Origin: PALSA-911 sp037442565
GTDB taxonomy: Bacteria; Pseudomonadota; Alphaproteobacteria; Acetobacterales; Acetobacteraceae
NCBI GenBank assembly: GCA_037442565.1
Contig: JBBIQA010000136.1
Coordinates: forward strand, 1-12,137
Direction of reading: 5' to 3'
Length of the DNA: 12,137 nt
Shown here: positions 5,974-12,137 of the stretch, one piece after another
How the letters are laid out: every line of letters starts with the position of its first letter
Numbering within the stretch: the stretch's first letter is position 1
Position numbers and translations under genes: made by a program
Notes under the pieces: generated by a model
The model's database searches: none
Told to the model about the DNA's origin: nothing
The model's input: the letters and a program-made list of their open reading frames with translations, nothing else

Positions 5974-6218
5974 GCAAGGTTGGGGCTTCGCCCCAAGCCC
6001 CAGGAGGGGCGCTGCCCCTCCACCCCGCAAGGGAACTCGTTCCCTTGACCCTCTTAAATTGGTTTCTTGGGAAGAGGGCCATGACGTAGCCCATCAACGG
6101 CTTCGTCGGTTGGGCCCTCTTCCCAAGAAACCAGTCCATGGGGTTGAGGGGACGAGTCCCCTCACGGGTGCAGGGCAGAGCCCTGCCGGGGTCTGGGGCG
6201 GAGCCCCAGCCTTGCCTA
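5971..6218. repeat. 248-bp nested palindromic element between convergent genes (likely bidirectional terminator)
   Basis: The ends are inverted copies of TAGGCAAGG (5971-5979) and CCTTGCCTA (6210-6218). Between them are seven hairpins: TTGGGGC/GCCCCAA (5980-5996), GGAGGGGC/GCCCCTCC (6003-6021), CAAGGGAAC/GTTCCCTTG (6028-6047), a perfect 21-bp stem (6060-6080 with 6113-6133, 32-nt loop), TGAGGGGAC/GTCCCCTCA (6145-6164), GCAGGGC/GCCCTGC (6170-6186) and CTGGGGC/GCCCCAG (6193-6209). The left and reversed right halves align as diverged copies of one another, about 108 bases per arm. Both neighbouring genes end in the TAG of the outer arms. A bidirectional terminator is likely from position. A non-autonomous mobile or REP-like repeat is the other reading. 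I recall similar hairpin strings in Acetobacteraceae but cannot verify it here. Confidence 0.85.
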
Positions 6219-7460
6219 GACCGGCAACGACCCCAGGATCGGCAGCAGGTAGTCGGCGAACAGGCGGGGGTTTTCGGCGAAGGGGAAGTGGCCCATGCCT
6301 TCCATCGCCTGGAAGCGCACGCCAGGGATCCTGGCCGCGGTGGCGGCCGACATCTCCGTGGTGCAGGAGTAGTCGTATTCGCCGGTAAGCATGAACAGCG
6401 GGCAGATATTCGTGTCGATGCAGCCGACGCGATTGCGGGCGTCCCAGTCGCCGGCGTAGAAGTCGATGTCGCCGGCGAAGACGTGCGGACCGCCCTGGGC
6501 GTAGCACCAGGCGACGTCCATGGCGGGTTCAGCCGGGCTTTGCGGCGCCATCAGGCCGAGGATCCATTCGGGGATGAAGTTGACCTGGTTGACCCTGGGA
6601 TCGAACGCGTAGGGGGTCTTGCGGCCGACAATGCGTTCGCTGGCCTCGCAGGCGACGATGGCGGTGAAGGCTTCGGGGTGGCGGCAGGCGAGTTCGAGGC
6701 AGATTTCACCGGACATCGAGGCGCCGAGCACGATCGGCCTGTCGAGGCCGGCGGCGGCGATGAAGCCCATGATGAGCTCGACATACAGGTCGGTGTTCAG
6801 GCTCCAGGAGCCGGGGATACCGCCCGCGGGGGGCAGCGAGCGGCCGTGCCAGGGCATGTCGAAGGCGATCAGGCGGTGGTTCGCCGTGATCCGGGGATCG
6901 GCCATCAGGCGGTGGAACTGGCGGCCGTCGGAGCCGGCGGTGTGCAGGCAGACGATGTCGCGGCCGCGGCCGGCGCTTTCGTGGAAGATGCGGTAGGTCT
7001 GGCCGGCGGCGCTGACCGGCACGTAGCCGCCGGTGAGTTGCGGCACGGGCCAGTCGCCGAGCGGCGGGCGCAGCGTGACGGGCGCCGGGGCATCGTTGCC
7101 GAGCGCCAGCCATTTGCCGATTTCCAGCACGCGCCGGGCGATGTGGCAGTGCTGGGCGAAGGCGAGCTCATCGCCCTCGATGCGGAATTCCGGCACCTGG
7201 CGCTGCATGGCGAAGATGGAGTGGTGATGGCGCGGCGGGATCGGTTGGAGGAATTTCTCCCAGATCGCATCGGGCGCGGACAGGGTGAATTGGGCGGCGC
7301 CGTCCATGCCGGTGATGACGCCGTTGGCAAAGGCGAACGGCGTGACGCCATCGCCGCCGCGGATCGCGAAACAGACGGACCAGTTGCCGCCCCAGGCCTT
7401 CAGCACGGGGTCGATCACGCAGGCACTGCGCCAGCGCAGCGCGTCGGGGAAGCGGCTCAT
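6216..7460 (-). CDS. Alpha/beta hydrolase with an extra N-terminal domain
   Basis: 414 residues, about 130 longer than a plain alpha/beta hydrolase. The C-terminal part (about 145-414) has an oxyanion-side loop, LHTAGSDGRQF (172-182), the nucleophile elbow GASMSG with S248 (serine replaces glycine at 250), acid D363 in GEYDYS, and H391 in GMGHFPFAENP. The N-terminal 130 residues include FANGVITGMDGAAQF and FRIEGDELAFAQHCHIARRVLEIGKW. These loosely recall SCP2-type lipid-binding domains, but that is tentative. No signal peptide is visible. The likely role is hydrolysis of an ester, lactone, amide or C-C bond of a pathway intermediate, with the extra domain binding a hydrophobic ligand (inference). 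Its ATG overlaps the stop of the HIBADH-like gene by four bases (ATGA), so the two are translationally coupled. Its TAG stop lies in the palindromic element. Confidence 0.87.
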   Translation of the reverse strand: MSRFPDALRWRSACVIDPVLKAWGGNWSVCFAIRGGDGVTPFAFANGVITGMDGAAQFTLSAPDAIWEKFLQPIPPRHHHSIFAMQRQVPEFRIEGDELAFAQHCHIARRVLEIGKWLALGNDAPAPVTLRPPLGDWPVPQLTGGYVPVSAAGQTYRIFHESAGRGRDIVCLHTAGSDGRQFHRLMADPRITANHRLIAFDMPWHGRSLPPAGGIPGSWSLNTDLYVELIMGFIAAAGLDRPIVLGASMSGEICLELACRHPEAFTAIVACEASERIVGRKTPYAFDPRVNQVNFIPEWILGLMAPQSPAEPAMDVAWCYAQGGPHVFAGDIDFYAGDWDARNRVGCIDTNICPLFMLTGEYDYSCTTEMSAATAARIPGVRFQAMEGMGHFPFAENPRLFADYLLPILGSLPV

Positions 7461-8350
7461 GACGGGTCGATCACGTGGCGCACGGCGGGGAAATACTCGT
7501 CCCCATAGCCGCCGGCCTCGGATCGTTGCAGCCGCCGCATCGTCAGTTCGGCGCCCTCGAGGTCGAGCCCGGCTGCCTTCGCCATTTCCAGCGCGTAGGA
7601 CAGGTCCTTCATGGCATAGCGGGTGGAGAAGGCGCGCAGCGGATAGTTCTCCGGCACCATCGCCTTCATGCCGTGGTTGCGCAGCGCGAAGCTGTCGCCG
7701 GAGCCCTTGGCGACGGTGGAGAGCAGGGTCTCGGGACTGACGCCGTTGCGCCGGCCGATGGCGAGGGCCTCGGCGAGGGCGCAGACATTCTGAAACAGCA
7801 GCATGTTATTGAGGATCTTCACCACCTGCCCGCAGCCGACCGGGCCGCAATGGGTGACGTCGGTGCCCATGGTTTCGAGCACCGGGCGGATATGGGCGAA
7901 CACGGCATCCTCGGCGCCGACCATGATGGAAAGCTCGCCGCGCGCGGCGGCCTCACGGGTGCGCGCGATCGGCGCGTCGGCGTAGGCGATGCCCCTGGCG
8001 GCCAGGCGGGCGCCGATTTCCCGGGTGATCGCGACCGGAGAGGTGCTGGTGTCCACGACGACCTGGCCCGGCTTCAGCAGGGGCTCGATCTCCGCCAGCA
8101 CAGACTGCACGGCGTTGCCATCCGGCAGGGAGAGCAGGATCAGGTCGCACTGCCCGGCGATTTCCGCCGGCGCCATGCCGCGCACGCCGTCGGCGATGAC
8201 GCGTTGCAGCGGTTCGTTGCGCCGGTCGTACGCCATGACCGGCAGGCCGCAGCGGCGGGCCAGATGGCCGCACATGGGCTCTCCCATCACACCGAGGCCG
8301 ATGAAGCCGATGGCGGTGATCGGGCGCAAGGCGAGGTCTGTTGTCGGCAT
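7457..8350 (-). CDS. 3-hydroxyisobutyrate dehydrogenase-family NAD(P)-dependent oxidoreductase
   Basis: 297 residues, the usual family length. Seen: dinucleotide-binding signature GFIGLGVMGEPM (15-26), DTSTSP (100-105), a substrate loop beginning DAPIARTREAAARGEL (125-140), and the catalytic lysine K178 in GCGQVVKILNN. The loop has ART where 3-hydroxyisobutyrate dehydrogenases have SGG, pointing to another beta-hydroxyacid subclass. Known of the family: reversible oxidation of beta-hydroxyacids to semialdehydes, or reduction of imines and aldehydes. The frame is open to 8467, but ATG 8350 is chosen because AGGAAA lies eight bases upstream and the Rossmann strand starts soon after. It is first in a two-gene unit with the hydrolase (4-bp overlap) and has a good sigma70-type promoter upstream. 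The substrate is not deducible. Confidence 0.92.
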   Translation of the reverse strand: MPTTDLALRPITAIGFIGLGVMGEPMCGHLARRCGLPVMAYDRRNEPLQRVIADGVRGMAPAEIAGQCDLILLSLPDGNAVQSVLAEIEPLLKPGQVVVDTSTSPVAITREIGARLAARGIAYADAPIARTREAAARGELSIMVGAEDAVFAHIRPVLETMGTDVTHCGPVGCGQVVKILNNMLLFQNVCALAEALAIGRRNGVSPETLLSTVAKGSGDSFALRNHGMKAMVPENYPLRAFSTRYAMKDLSYALEMAKAAGLDLEGAELTMRRLQRSEAGGYGDEYFPAVRHVIDPS

Positions 8351-8376
8351 GGGCGTTTCCTGTCCGTGTTGGCGGT

Positions 8377-8405
8377 AGTTTAACAGCGCCGCCGGGCCTG
8401 TCCAA
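8377..8405 (-). promoter_or_regulatory. Sigma70-type promoter of the HIBADH-like/hydrolase unit
   Basis: On the minus strand TTGGAC (8405-8400), a 17-bp spacer and TAAACT (8382-8377) form a good -35/-10 pair, about 26 bases upstream of the start codon at 8350. A weaker plus-strand -10 (GATAGT, 8422-8427) for the divergent hydrolase lies close by with a poor -35 (TGTCCA, 8399-8404) that overlaps this box, so the two units may compete or be regulated together. Confidence 0.5.
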
Positions 8406-8451
8406 AACGGCGGGTTGGCGGGATAGTGCCGGGTGAACGTGAAGGAGATGG

Positions 8452-9327
8452 ATGATGCATGCGGCAATTCGGGGCACGCGGATCTATTTCGACATCCAGG
8501 GGCCGGGCCTGGTGGCCGACGGGCACGCCATGCGCGAGCGTCCGGCTGCGTTCGTGATCCATGGCGGGCCGGGCGGCGATCACACCGGCTTCAAGCCCGG
8601 CATGGGCGCGTTGGCGGACCGGCTGCAGCTGGTCTATTTCGACCATCGCGGCCAGGGCCGGTCGGACCGGGGCGATCCGGCGCTGTACACATTGGACGAG
8701 AACGTGGAGGACATGGAGGCGCTGCGCCGGCACCTGGGGCTGGAGCAGATCGTTTCCATCGGTACCAGCTACGGCGGCATGGTGGCCATGGCGCATGCGG
8801 CGCGCTATCCCGATGCGGTTTCGCACCTGGTGCTGATCGTTACCGCCGCGCATGGCGGCTTCATTCCGCGCGCCCGGCAGATCGTGCAGGAACGCGGCAC
8901 GGCGGAACAACGGCAGGTCTGCGACACGCTATGGGCCGGCGGTTTCCGCACCCGCGAGCAGTTGCGCCACTACTACGAGGTGATGGGACCGATGTATTCG
9001 CGCCGCTACGATCCGGCGGCCGCCGCCGCGGCGCGGGCCCGGGCGATGCACGAGCCGGAGCCGCTGAACCGCGCCTTCGGGCCGGAGGGATTTCTGCGGA
9101 CCTTCGATCTCCGGCCGGAACTGGCGCGCATCACGGCACCGACGCTGATCCTGGCCGGGCGGCATGACTGGATCTGCCCGCCGGAATTCTCCGAGGAGAT
9201 CCACCGGCTGATCCCCGGCTCGGATCTGCGGATTTTCGAGCACAGCAGCCACTCGATCCGCGCCGACGAACCGGACGCAATGATGGACGCGATCCGCGGC
9301 TGTCTGGTCTATACGCGGGCGCGTTGA
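8452..9327 (+). CDS. Alpha/beta hydrolase, proline iminopeptidase-like (S33 type)
   Basis: 291 residues of a single alpha/beta-hydrolase fold. Seen: HGGPGG at 37-42, the oxyanion motif typical of proline iminopeptidase relatives; FDHRGQGRSD (63-72); nucleophile S106 in GTSYGG; acid D239 in GRHDW; and H267 in EHSSHS. No signal peptide is visible. Known relatives include aminopeptidases but also many small-molecule hydrolases, so a peptidase role should not be assumed. GAAGGAG (8441-8447) lies 4 bases before the first ATG (8452) and 7 before the second (8455), so the second may be the true start, one residue shorter. It is 16 bp upstream of the flavin monooxygenase gene and surely co-transcribed with it, which suggests it cleaves or primes the monooxygenase substrate or product. 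Confidence 0.9.
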   Translation: MMHAAIRGTRIYFDIQGPGLVADGHAMRERPAAFVIHGGPGGDHTGFKPGMGALADRLQLVYFDHRGQGRSDRGDPALYTLDENVEDMEALRRHLGLEQIVSIGTSYGGMVAMAHAARYPDAVSHLVLIVTAAHGGFIPRARQIVQERGTAEQRQVCDTLWAGGFRTREQLRHYYEVMGPMYSRRYDPAAAAAARARAMHEPEPLNRAFGPEGFLRTFDLRPELARITAPTLILAGRHDWICPPEFSEEIHRLIPGSDLRIFEHSSHSIRADEPDAMMDAIRGCLVYTRAR

Positions 9328-9343
9328 TGTGAAGGGCACCGCC

Positions 9344-10579
9344 ATGACGGCTGAAAAGCATCCAATCCTGATCGCCGGCGCCGGCATTGGCGGACTGACC
9401 CTGGCGCTGTCCCTGCAGGAGCGCGGCATTGCCTGCATCGTGCTGGAGCAGGCGGACGAGGTGCGCCCGCTCGGGGTCGGCATCAATACCCTGCCGCACG
9501 CGATCGCCGAGCTGGCGGCGCTCGGGCTGCTGCCGGCGCTGGATGCGGTGGGCATTCGCACGCGGGAGCTGATCTATCTGAACCGGTTCGGCCAGGAGGT
9601 CTGGCGCGAATTGCGCGGCACCTACGCGGGCCATTCCATGCCGCAATTCTCCATCCATCGCGGACGGCTGCAGGGGGTGATCCATGCGGCCGCCCGCGAC
9701 CGGCTGCCGGCGGGGTGCCTGCGCACCGGGCATCGGCTGACCGGGTTCGAGCAGGACGAAGCGGGCGTGACGGCGCATTTCGCCGATCGCGCCGGCAACC
9801 CTATCGCCTCGCTGCGCGGGGCCGCGCTGGTGGCCGCCGACGGCATCCATTCCGCGGCGCGGGCGATCCTGCATCCGGACGACCCGGGCATACGCTGGAA
9901 GGGGATCATGATGTGGCGCGGCGCGGTGGAGGCCGAGCCGTATCTGGACGGCGAGACCATGGTGATCGCCGGGGACATGGCCGAGAAGCTGGTGCTGTAC
10001 CCGATCGCCCCGGCCGAGGGGGGCCGGCGGCTGACCAACTGGGTGATCTGCCTGCGCCAGGGCGACGGCAGCGCTCCGCCGCCGGCGCGGGAGGACTGGA
10101 GCCGGGTCGGCACGCTGGAGGCCATCCTGCCGGCGGCGCGCCGGTTCAGCCTGCCATTCATCGACCTGGAGGCGCTGGTTCGCTCCACGCCCGAGTTCTA
10201 CGAATACCCGATGTGCGACCGCGATCCGCTGCCATGGTGGACGCAGGGGCGGGTGACGCTGCTGGGGGATGCGGCGCACCCGATGTATCCGGTCGGATCG
10301 AACGGCGCGTCCCAGGCGATCCTGGACGCGCGTTGCCTGGCGGCGCTGCTGTCCACGCAGGCGCCCGACGAGGCTCTGGCGGCGTATGACGCCGAACGCC
10401 GGCCGAAAACGGCGGAAATCGTGCGGCTGAACCGGCTGGGCGGGCCGGAGCGGATGGTGGACGAGGTGTCCGCCCGCGCGCCGAACGGTTTTGCGCGGCT
10501 GGACGACGTGATCAGCCGCGAGGAACTGGTGGCGATCGGCCAGGGCTATGCGGCGACGGCGGGGTTCGCGCGGGCGTAG
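9344..10579 (+). CDS. FAD-dependent monooxygenase, PhzS-like aromatic hydroxylase
   Basis: 411 residues, normal for class A flavin monooxygenases. Seen: GAGIGG at 12-17 with E35 in VLEQAD closing the ADP-binding fold, the middle motif ADGIHSAAR with D166/G167, and the FAD motif LLGDAAHPMYPVGSNGASQAILDA starting near 306. The GIN..PHA (about 46-52), NRFGQEVW (80-87) and YEYPMCDRDPLP segments match what I recall of PhzS-type flavin-dependent oxidoreductases. Known of the family: NAD(P)H- and O2-dependent hydroxylation of an aromatic or heteroaromatic ring; PhzS itself acts on a phenazine, but no phenazine genes are seen here. ATG 9344 is chosen over an in-frame GTG at 9329 because GAAGGG (9331-9336) sits seven bases before it. 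It follows the hydrolase and ends nine bases from the convergent GH25 gene. Confidence 0.92.
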   Translation: MTAEKHPILIAGAGIGGLTLALSLQERGIACIVLEQADEVRPLGVGINTLPHAIAELAALGLLPALDAVGIRTRELIYLNRFGQEVWRELRGTYAGHSMPQFSIHRGRLQGVIHAAARDRLPAGCLRTGHRLTGFEQDEAGVTAHFADRAGNPIASLRGAALVAADGIHSAARAILHPDDPGIRWKGIMMWRGAVEAEPYLDGETMVIAGDMAEKLVLYPIAPAEGGRRLTNWVICLRQGDGSAPPPAREDWSRVGTLEAILPAARRFSLPFIDLEALVRSTPEFYEYPMCDRDPLPWWTQGRVTLLGDAAHPMYPVGSNGASQAILDARCLAALLSTQAPDEALAAYDAERRPKTAEIVRLNRLGGPERMVDEVSARAPNGFARLDDVISREELVAIGQGYAATAGFARA

Positions 10580-10588
10580 GGCCGAAGC

Positions 10589-11215
10589 TTACGAGGGCGA
10601 GACGCTCGCCCAGAAGGCCGCCAACTGGTCCGCGGTGCCGTTGAAGCGATCCTGGTCGCAATGGCCGATGCCGTTGACGGAGGATGGGGTCGGGATGGTG
10701 CCATCGGTGAACTGCCAGAGCGAGAAGGCGGTCCAGCCCGGCGGCAGCACCGCCTTCGGACCGTATTGCGCCAGCCAGAGCGGGCATTTGGCCAGCACGG
10801 GATCGGGGTGGCCGTTGAGCATCTCCTTCAGGAAATGTCCGCTGTAGAGCACCGGAAACTTGCCGATGGTGTCGAAGACGGTGGTGACGAAGGCCCTCGC
10901 CTCCTCCTGGGTCATGGAGGGGCCGGCGGGGTTGCCCTCCAGGTCCAGCGCGACCAGCTCGTTGCGGGCGGGTTTGGCGACAGAGAGGTACTGCCGCGCC
11001 TGCGCCGCACCATCGGAGCCGTCGCCGAAGTGATAGGTGCCGAACAGCAGGTTCGCCGCCAGGATCTTGGGCTTGTTGTTCGCAAGCTCGGGGTCGGCCC
11101 CCGACAGTCCCTGGCTGGCCTTGTGGATGACGCCCTTGATGCCGGCGGCGGCCGCGAGGTCGAAGCGCAGGTTCGTCCCGTTGTGGTGAGAAATGTCGAT
11201 GACGGCGTCGATCAT
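10589..11215 (-). CDS. Glycoside hydrolase family 25 (lysozyme/muramidase-like) protein
   Basis: 208 residues, the size of a bare GH25 catalytic barrel with no wall-binding repeats. Seen: the opening AVIDISHHNG with D7, FGTYHFGDGSDG (58-69), the acidic pair D91/E93 in ALDLEG, LYSGHFL further on, and LWQFTDG near the C-terminus, all in GH25 order. Known of the family: hydrolysis of the MurNAc-GlcNAc bond of peptidoglycan. No signal peptide precedes the barrel when ATG 11215 is used; the frame is open to 11482, but that extension has no credible leader and low protein-like character. Export would need a non-classical route, a holin, or lysis. No other phage gene is nearby. The upstream GGGAAG ribosome site is weak. 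It converges on the monooxygenase gene and diverges from the secreted-protein gene. Confidence 0.87.
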   Translation of the reverse strand: MIDAVIDISHHNGTNLRFDLAAAAGIKGVIHKASQGLSGADPELANNKPKILAANLLFGTYHFGDGSDGAAQARQYLSVAKPARNELVALDLEGNPAGPSMTQEEARAFVTTVFDTIGKFPVLYSGHFLKEMLNGHPDPVLAKCPLWLAQYGPKAVLPPGWTAFSLWQFTDGTIPTPSSVNGIGHCDQDRFNGTADQLAAFWASVSPS

Positions 11216-11583
11216 GGCTCTGCTTCCCTGTATCCGGCTGGCCGGAGCCAGGGAGGGACCCTGGCTGCGATGGCCGGCCGACCTGAATTTGTTGCAGTAT
11301 GTTAGCAGAGTTCCGAGGAGCGCGAAAGCATTTCGATCGTGGCGCAAAGTCGGTCGTTGCGGTCCGCGCTCCCGCTCGTTGCGGGTACGCCAAGCCGGCA
11401 TCCGGCGCCGAAGCGGCTCGGAGCAGGGGGTGCGCGGGTAGACGCGTGCATCCTGCTCGGGCCCTCGGCTCAGGCGCGCCATTTCATGTGTTCAGGCGTT
11501 TCCGCCCGAACGCATATTGTTCTAACGTCCCGCGGAGGGCGCGGCGAAGCCGGCCGGCCGCCGTTGTTGCAGGGATCCGTCGC
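11216..11583. other. 368-bp divergent intergenic region
   Basis: It separates the GH25 gene (minus) from the secreted-protein gene (plus). I see no gene. A strong hairpin lies at 11246-11266. A minus-strand -10-like TAACAT (11303-11298) has only a poor -35 upstream. Short palindromic arms GCGTT/AACGC flank a plus-strand AT-rich patch near 11510. Nothing else stands out. Confidence 0.5.
11246..11266. promoter_or_regulatory. Perfect 8-bp hairpin in the GH25 leader region
   Basis: AGCCAGGG (11246-11253), loop AGGGA, CCCTGGCT (11259-11266). It lies about 30 bases upstream of the GH25 start codon, so it could be an operator or a 5'-UTR stem affecting translation. No T-run follows, which argues against a terminator. 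Confidence 0.4.
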
Positions 11584-12084
11584 ATGAGAACGCCGCTCGC
11601 GCTTGCCCTGGCATTCGGGTTTTCGGTGGGAGGTACCCCCTTCCCTGTGTCAGCCTCCCCCGCGTCCGCCTCTGGTGCCGAGACGCGGGGCGGCGGCGGC
11701 CTCATGCTTGCCGCCATCGTCGCGTCCCATTCGCCGCTGCTGCGGGCGGGTCAGAAACGGCTGGTCGCGCGGCTGGCGGAAGGAAAAATCGGCGGCGCGG
11801 CCGGGGAGATCCGGGTAACGGCGGATGCCATACGCTGCCGGGCGAGCAACGTGGACATCACCGCGCGCGGCTGCGAGCTGACGTTCGGGAACCGGAAGGT
11901 CGCGCTGCGGGGACGCGGCGCCCATGAACTGGCGGCGACGCTGGCCGAGGCCGGGGCGGTCGCCGACGCGGCGGCCGGCACGGTCTATATCGGGCTGTCG
12001 AATTTGACCTGCGTCGTTTCGCCGGACGAATTGCTCCAGCGGGGCGGCGGCGGGGCGGTCTGCCGGTTCGATCCGGCGCGATGA
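11584..12084 (+). CDS. Small secreted protein of unknown function with four cysteines
   Basis: 166 residues. The N-terminus MRTPLALALAFGFSVGG followed by a small-residue stretch PVSASPASAS looks like a Sec signal peptide cleaved near residues 24-30. The mature part has four cysteines (C85, C97, C143, C160), which could make two disulfides in the periplasm. The core reads IRVTADAIRCRASN (76-89), then RGCELTFG (95-102), RGRGAHELAATLAEAGAV (109-126) and GLSNLTCVVSP (137-147). I recall similar conserved hypothetical proteins in Alphaproteobacteria but no named domain. The same frame is open further left; ATG 11584 is chosen because the signal peptide begins there and AGGGA lies about ten bases upstream. 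It diverges from the GH25 gene. Function not assigned. Confidence 0.75.
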   Translation: MRTPLALALAFGFSVGGTPFPVSASPASASGAETRGGGGLMLAAIVASHSPLLRAGQKRLVARLAEGKIGGAAGEIRVTADAIRCRASNVDITARGCELTFGNRKVALRGRGAHELAATLAEAGAVADAAAGTVYIGLSNLTCVVSPDELLQRGGGGAVCRFDPAR

Positions 12085-12103
12085 GCGGCCGGGGAATGAC
12101 CCG

Positions 12104-12137
12104 GGCGTAGAAGGATCGGGGCGTAGAAGGATCGGGG
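12104..12137. repeat. 16-bp tandem repeat running off the right edge
   Basis: GGCGTAGAAGGATCGG occurs at 12104-12119 and identically at 12120-12135, and the last two bases (GG) could start a third unit. It begins 20 bases past the stop of the secreted-protein gene. The full copy number cannot be seen; it may be a minisatellite or a sequence-end artefact. Confidence 0.7.

Noticed and set aside
4453..6030. 525-codon minus-strand open frame opposite the flavoprotein gene
   Set aside because: Shadow of the FAD enzyme; no motifs and low-complexity composition.
5971..6218. Palindromic element as a CRISPR array or tRNA cluster
   Set aside because: The hairpins are all different and mirror-ordered, with no constant repeat/spacer pattern and no tRNA-like TPsiC or acceptor arms.
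6138..7508. 456-codon plus-strand open frame opposite the hydrolase
   Set aside because: Shadow frame; it crosses the palindromic element and lacks any domain.
8351..8467. 39-residue upstream extension of the HIBADH-like protein
   Set aside because: It would overlap the start of the divergent hydrolase gene; ATG 8350 has a ribosome site and a fitting promoter.
9344..10579. Phenazine biosynthesis (phzS) assignment
   Set aside because: The resemblance is only at family level and no other phenazine genes are in the window, so no gene symbol is given.
11216..11482. 89-residue upstream extension of the GH25 protein
   Set aside because: Arg-rich, not a signal peptide, no ribosome site evidence; the family normally begins at the AVIDISHHNG strand.

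Overview
This is a GC-rich bacterial window with tightly packed genes. It most likely comes from an alphaproteobacterium, and my best guess is Acetobacteraceae/Rhodospirillales. The guess rests on composition, the alphaproteobacterial look of the proteins, and a chain of GC-rich hairpins between convergent genes of a kind I recall from that group. It is inference; no rRNA or marker gene is present.

Left end (1-1602, minus strand): a signalling pair. A divergent relative of eukaryotic class I cyclic-nucleotide phosphodiesterases (PDEase_I, HD superfamily) lies upstream of a membrane protein with three hydrophobic segments and the start of a cyclic-nucleotide-binding domain, which runs off the left edge. 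A cNMP-degrading enzyme beside a membrane cNMP sensor is the most unusual system here. A 413-bp gene-poor gap follows (1603-2015), with several palindromes and a tandem-plus-inverted 17-mer.

Middle (2016-10579): eight metabolic genes in alternating blocks that look like one catabolic cluster for an unidentified organic (possibly cyclic or aromatic) substrate. Minus-strand unit: GlcG/HbpS-like protein, Asp/Glu/hydantoin-racemase-like protein, SDR dehydrogenase. Diverging from it: a fumarate-reductase/ketosteroid-dehydrogenase-type flavoprotein. Second minus-strand unit: 3-hydroxyisobutyrate-dehydrogenase-family enzyme, translationally coupled to an alpha/beta hydrolase with an extra N-terminal domain. 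Diverging from that: a second alpha/beta hydrolase and a PhzS-like flavin monooxygenase. A plausible scheme is oxidation or hydroxylation by the two flavoproteins, redox steps by the SDR and HIBADH-like enzymes, and C-C, ester or amide cleavage by the hydrolases. No regulator or transporter lies inside the window.

Between the flavoprotein and hydrolase convergent ends lies a 248-bp nested palindrome (5971-6218). It has seven hairpins in mirror order, compensatory base-pair differences between its halves, and outermost bases that form the stop codons of both flanking genes.

Right end (10589-12137): a leaderless GH25 lysozyme-like protein (minus), a 368-bp divergent spacer, a small secreted four-cysteine protein of unknown function (plus), and the start of a 16-bp tandem repeat at the window edge. 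I saw no tRNA, rRNA, CRISPR array, transposase or phage structural gene.
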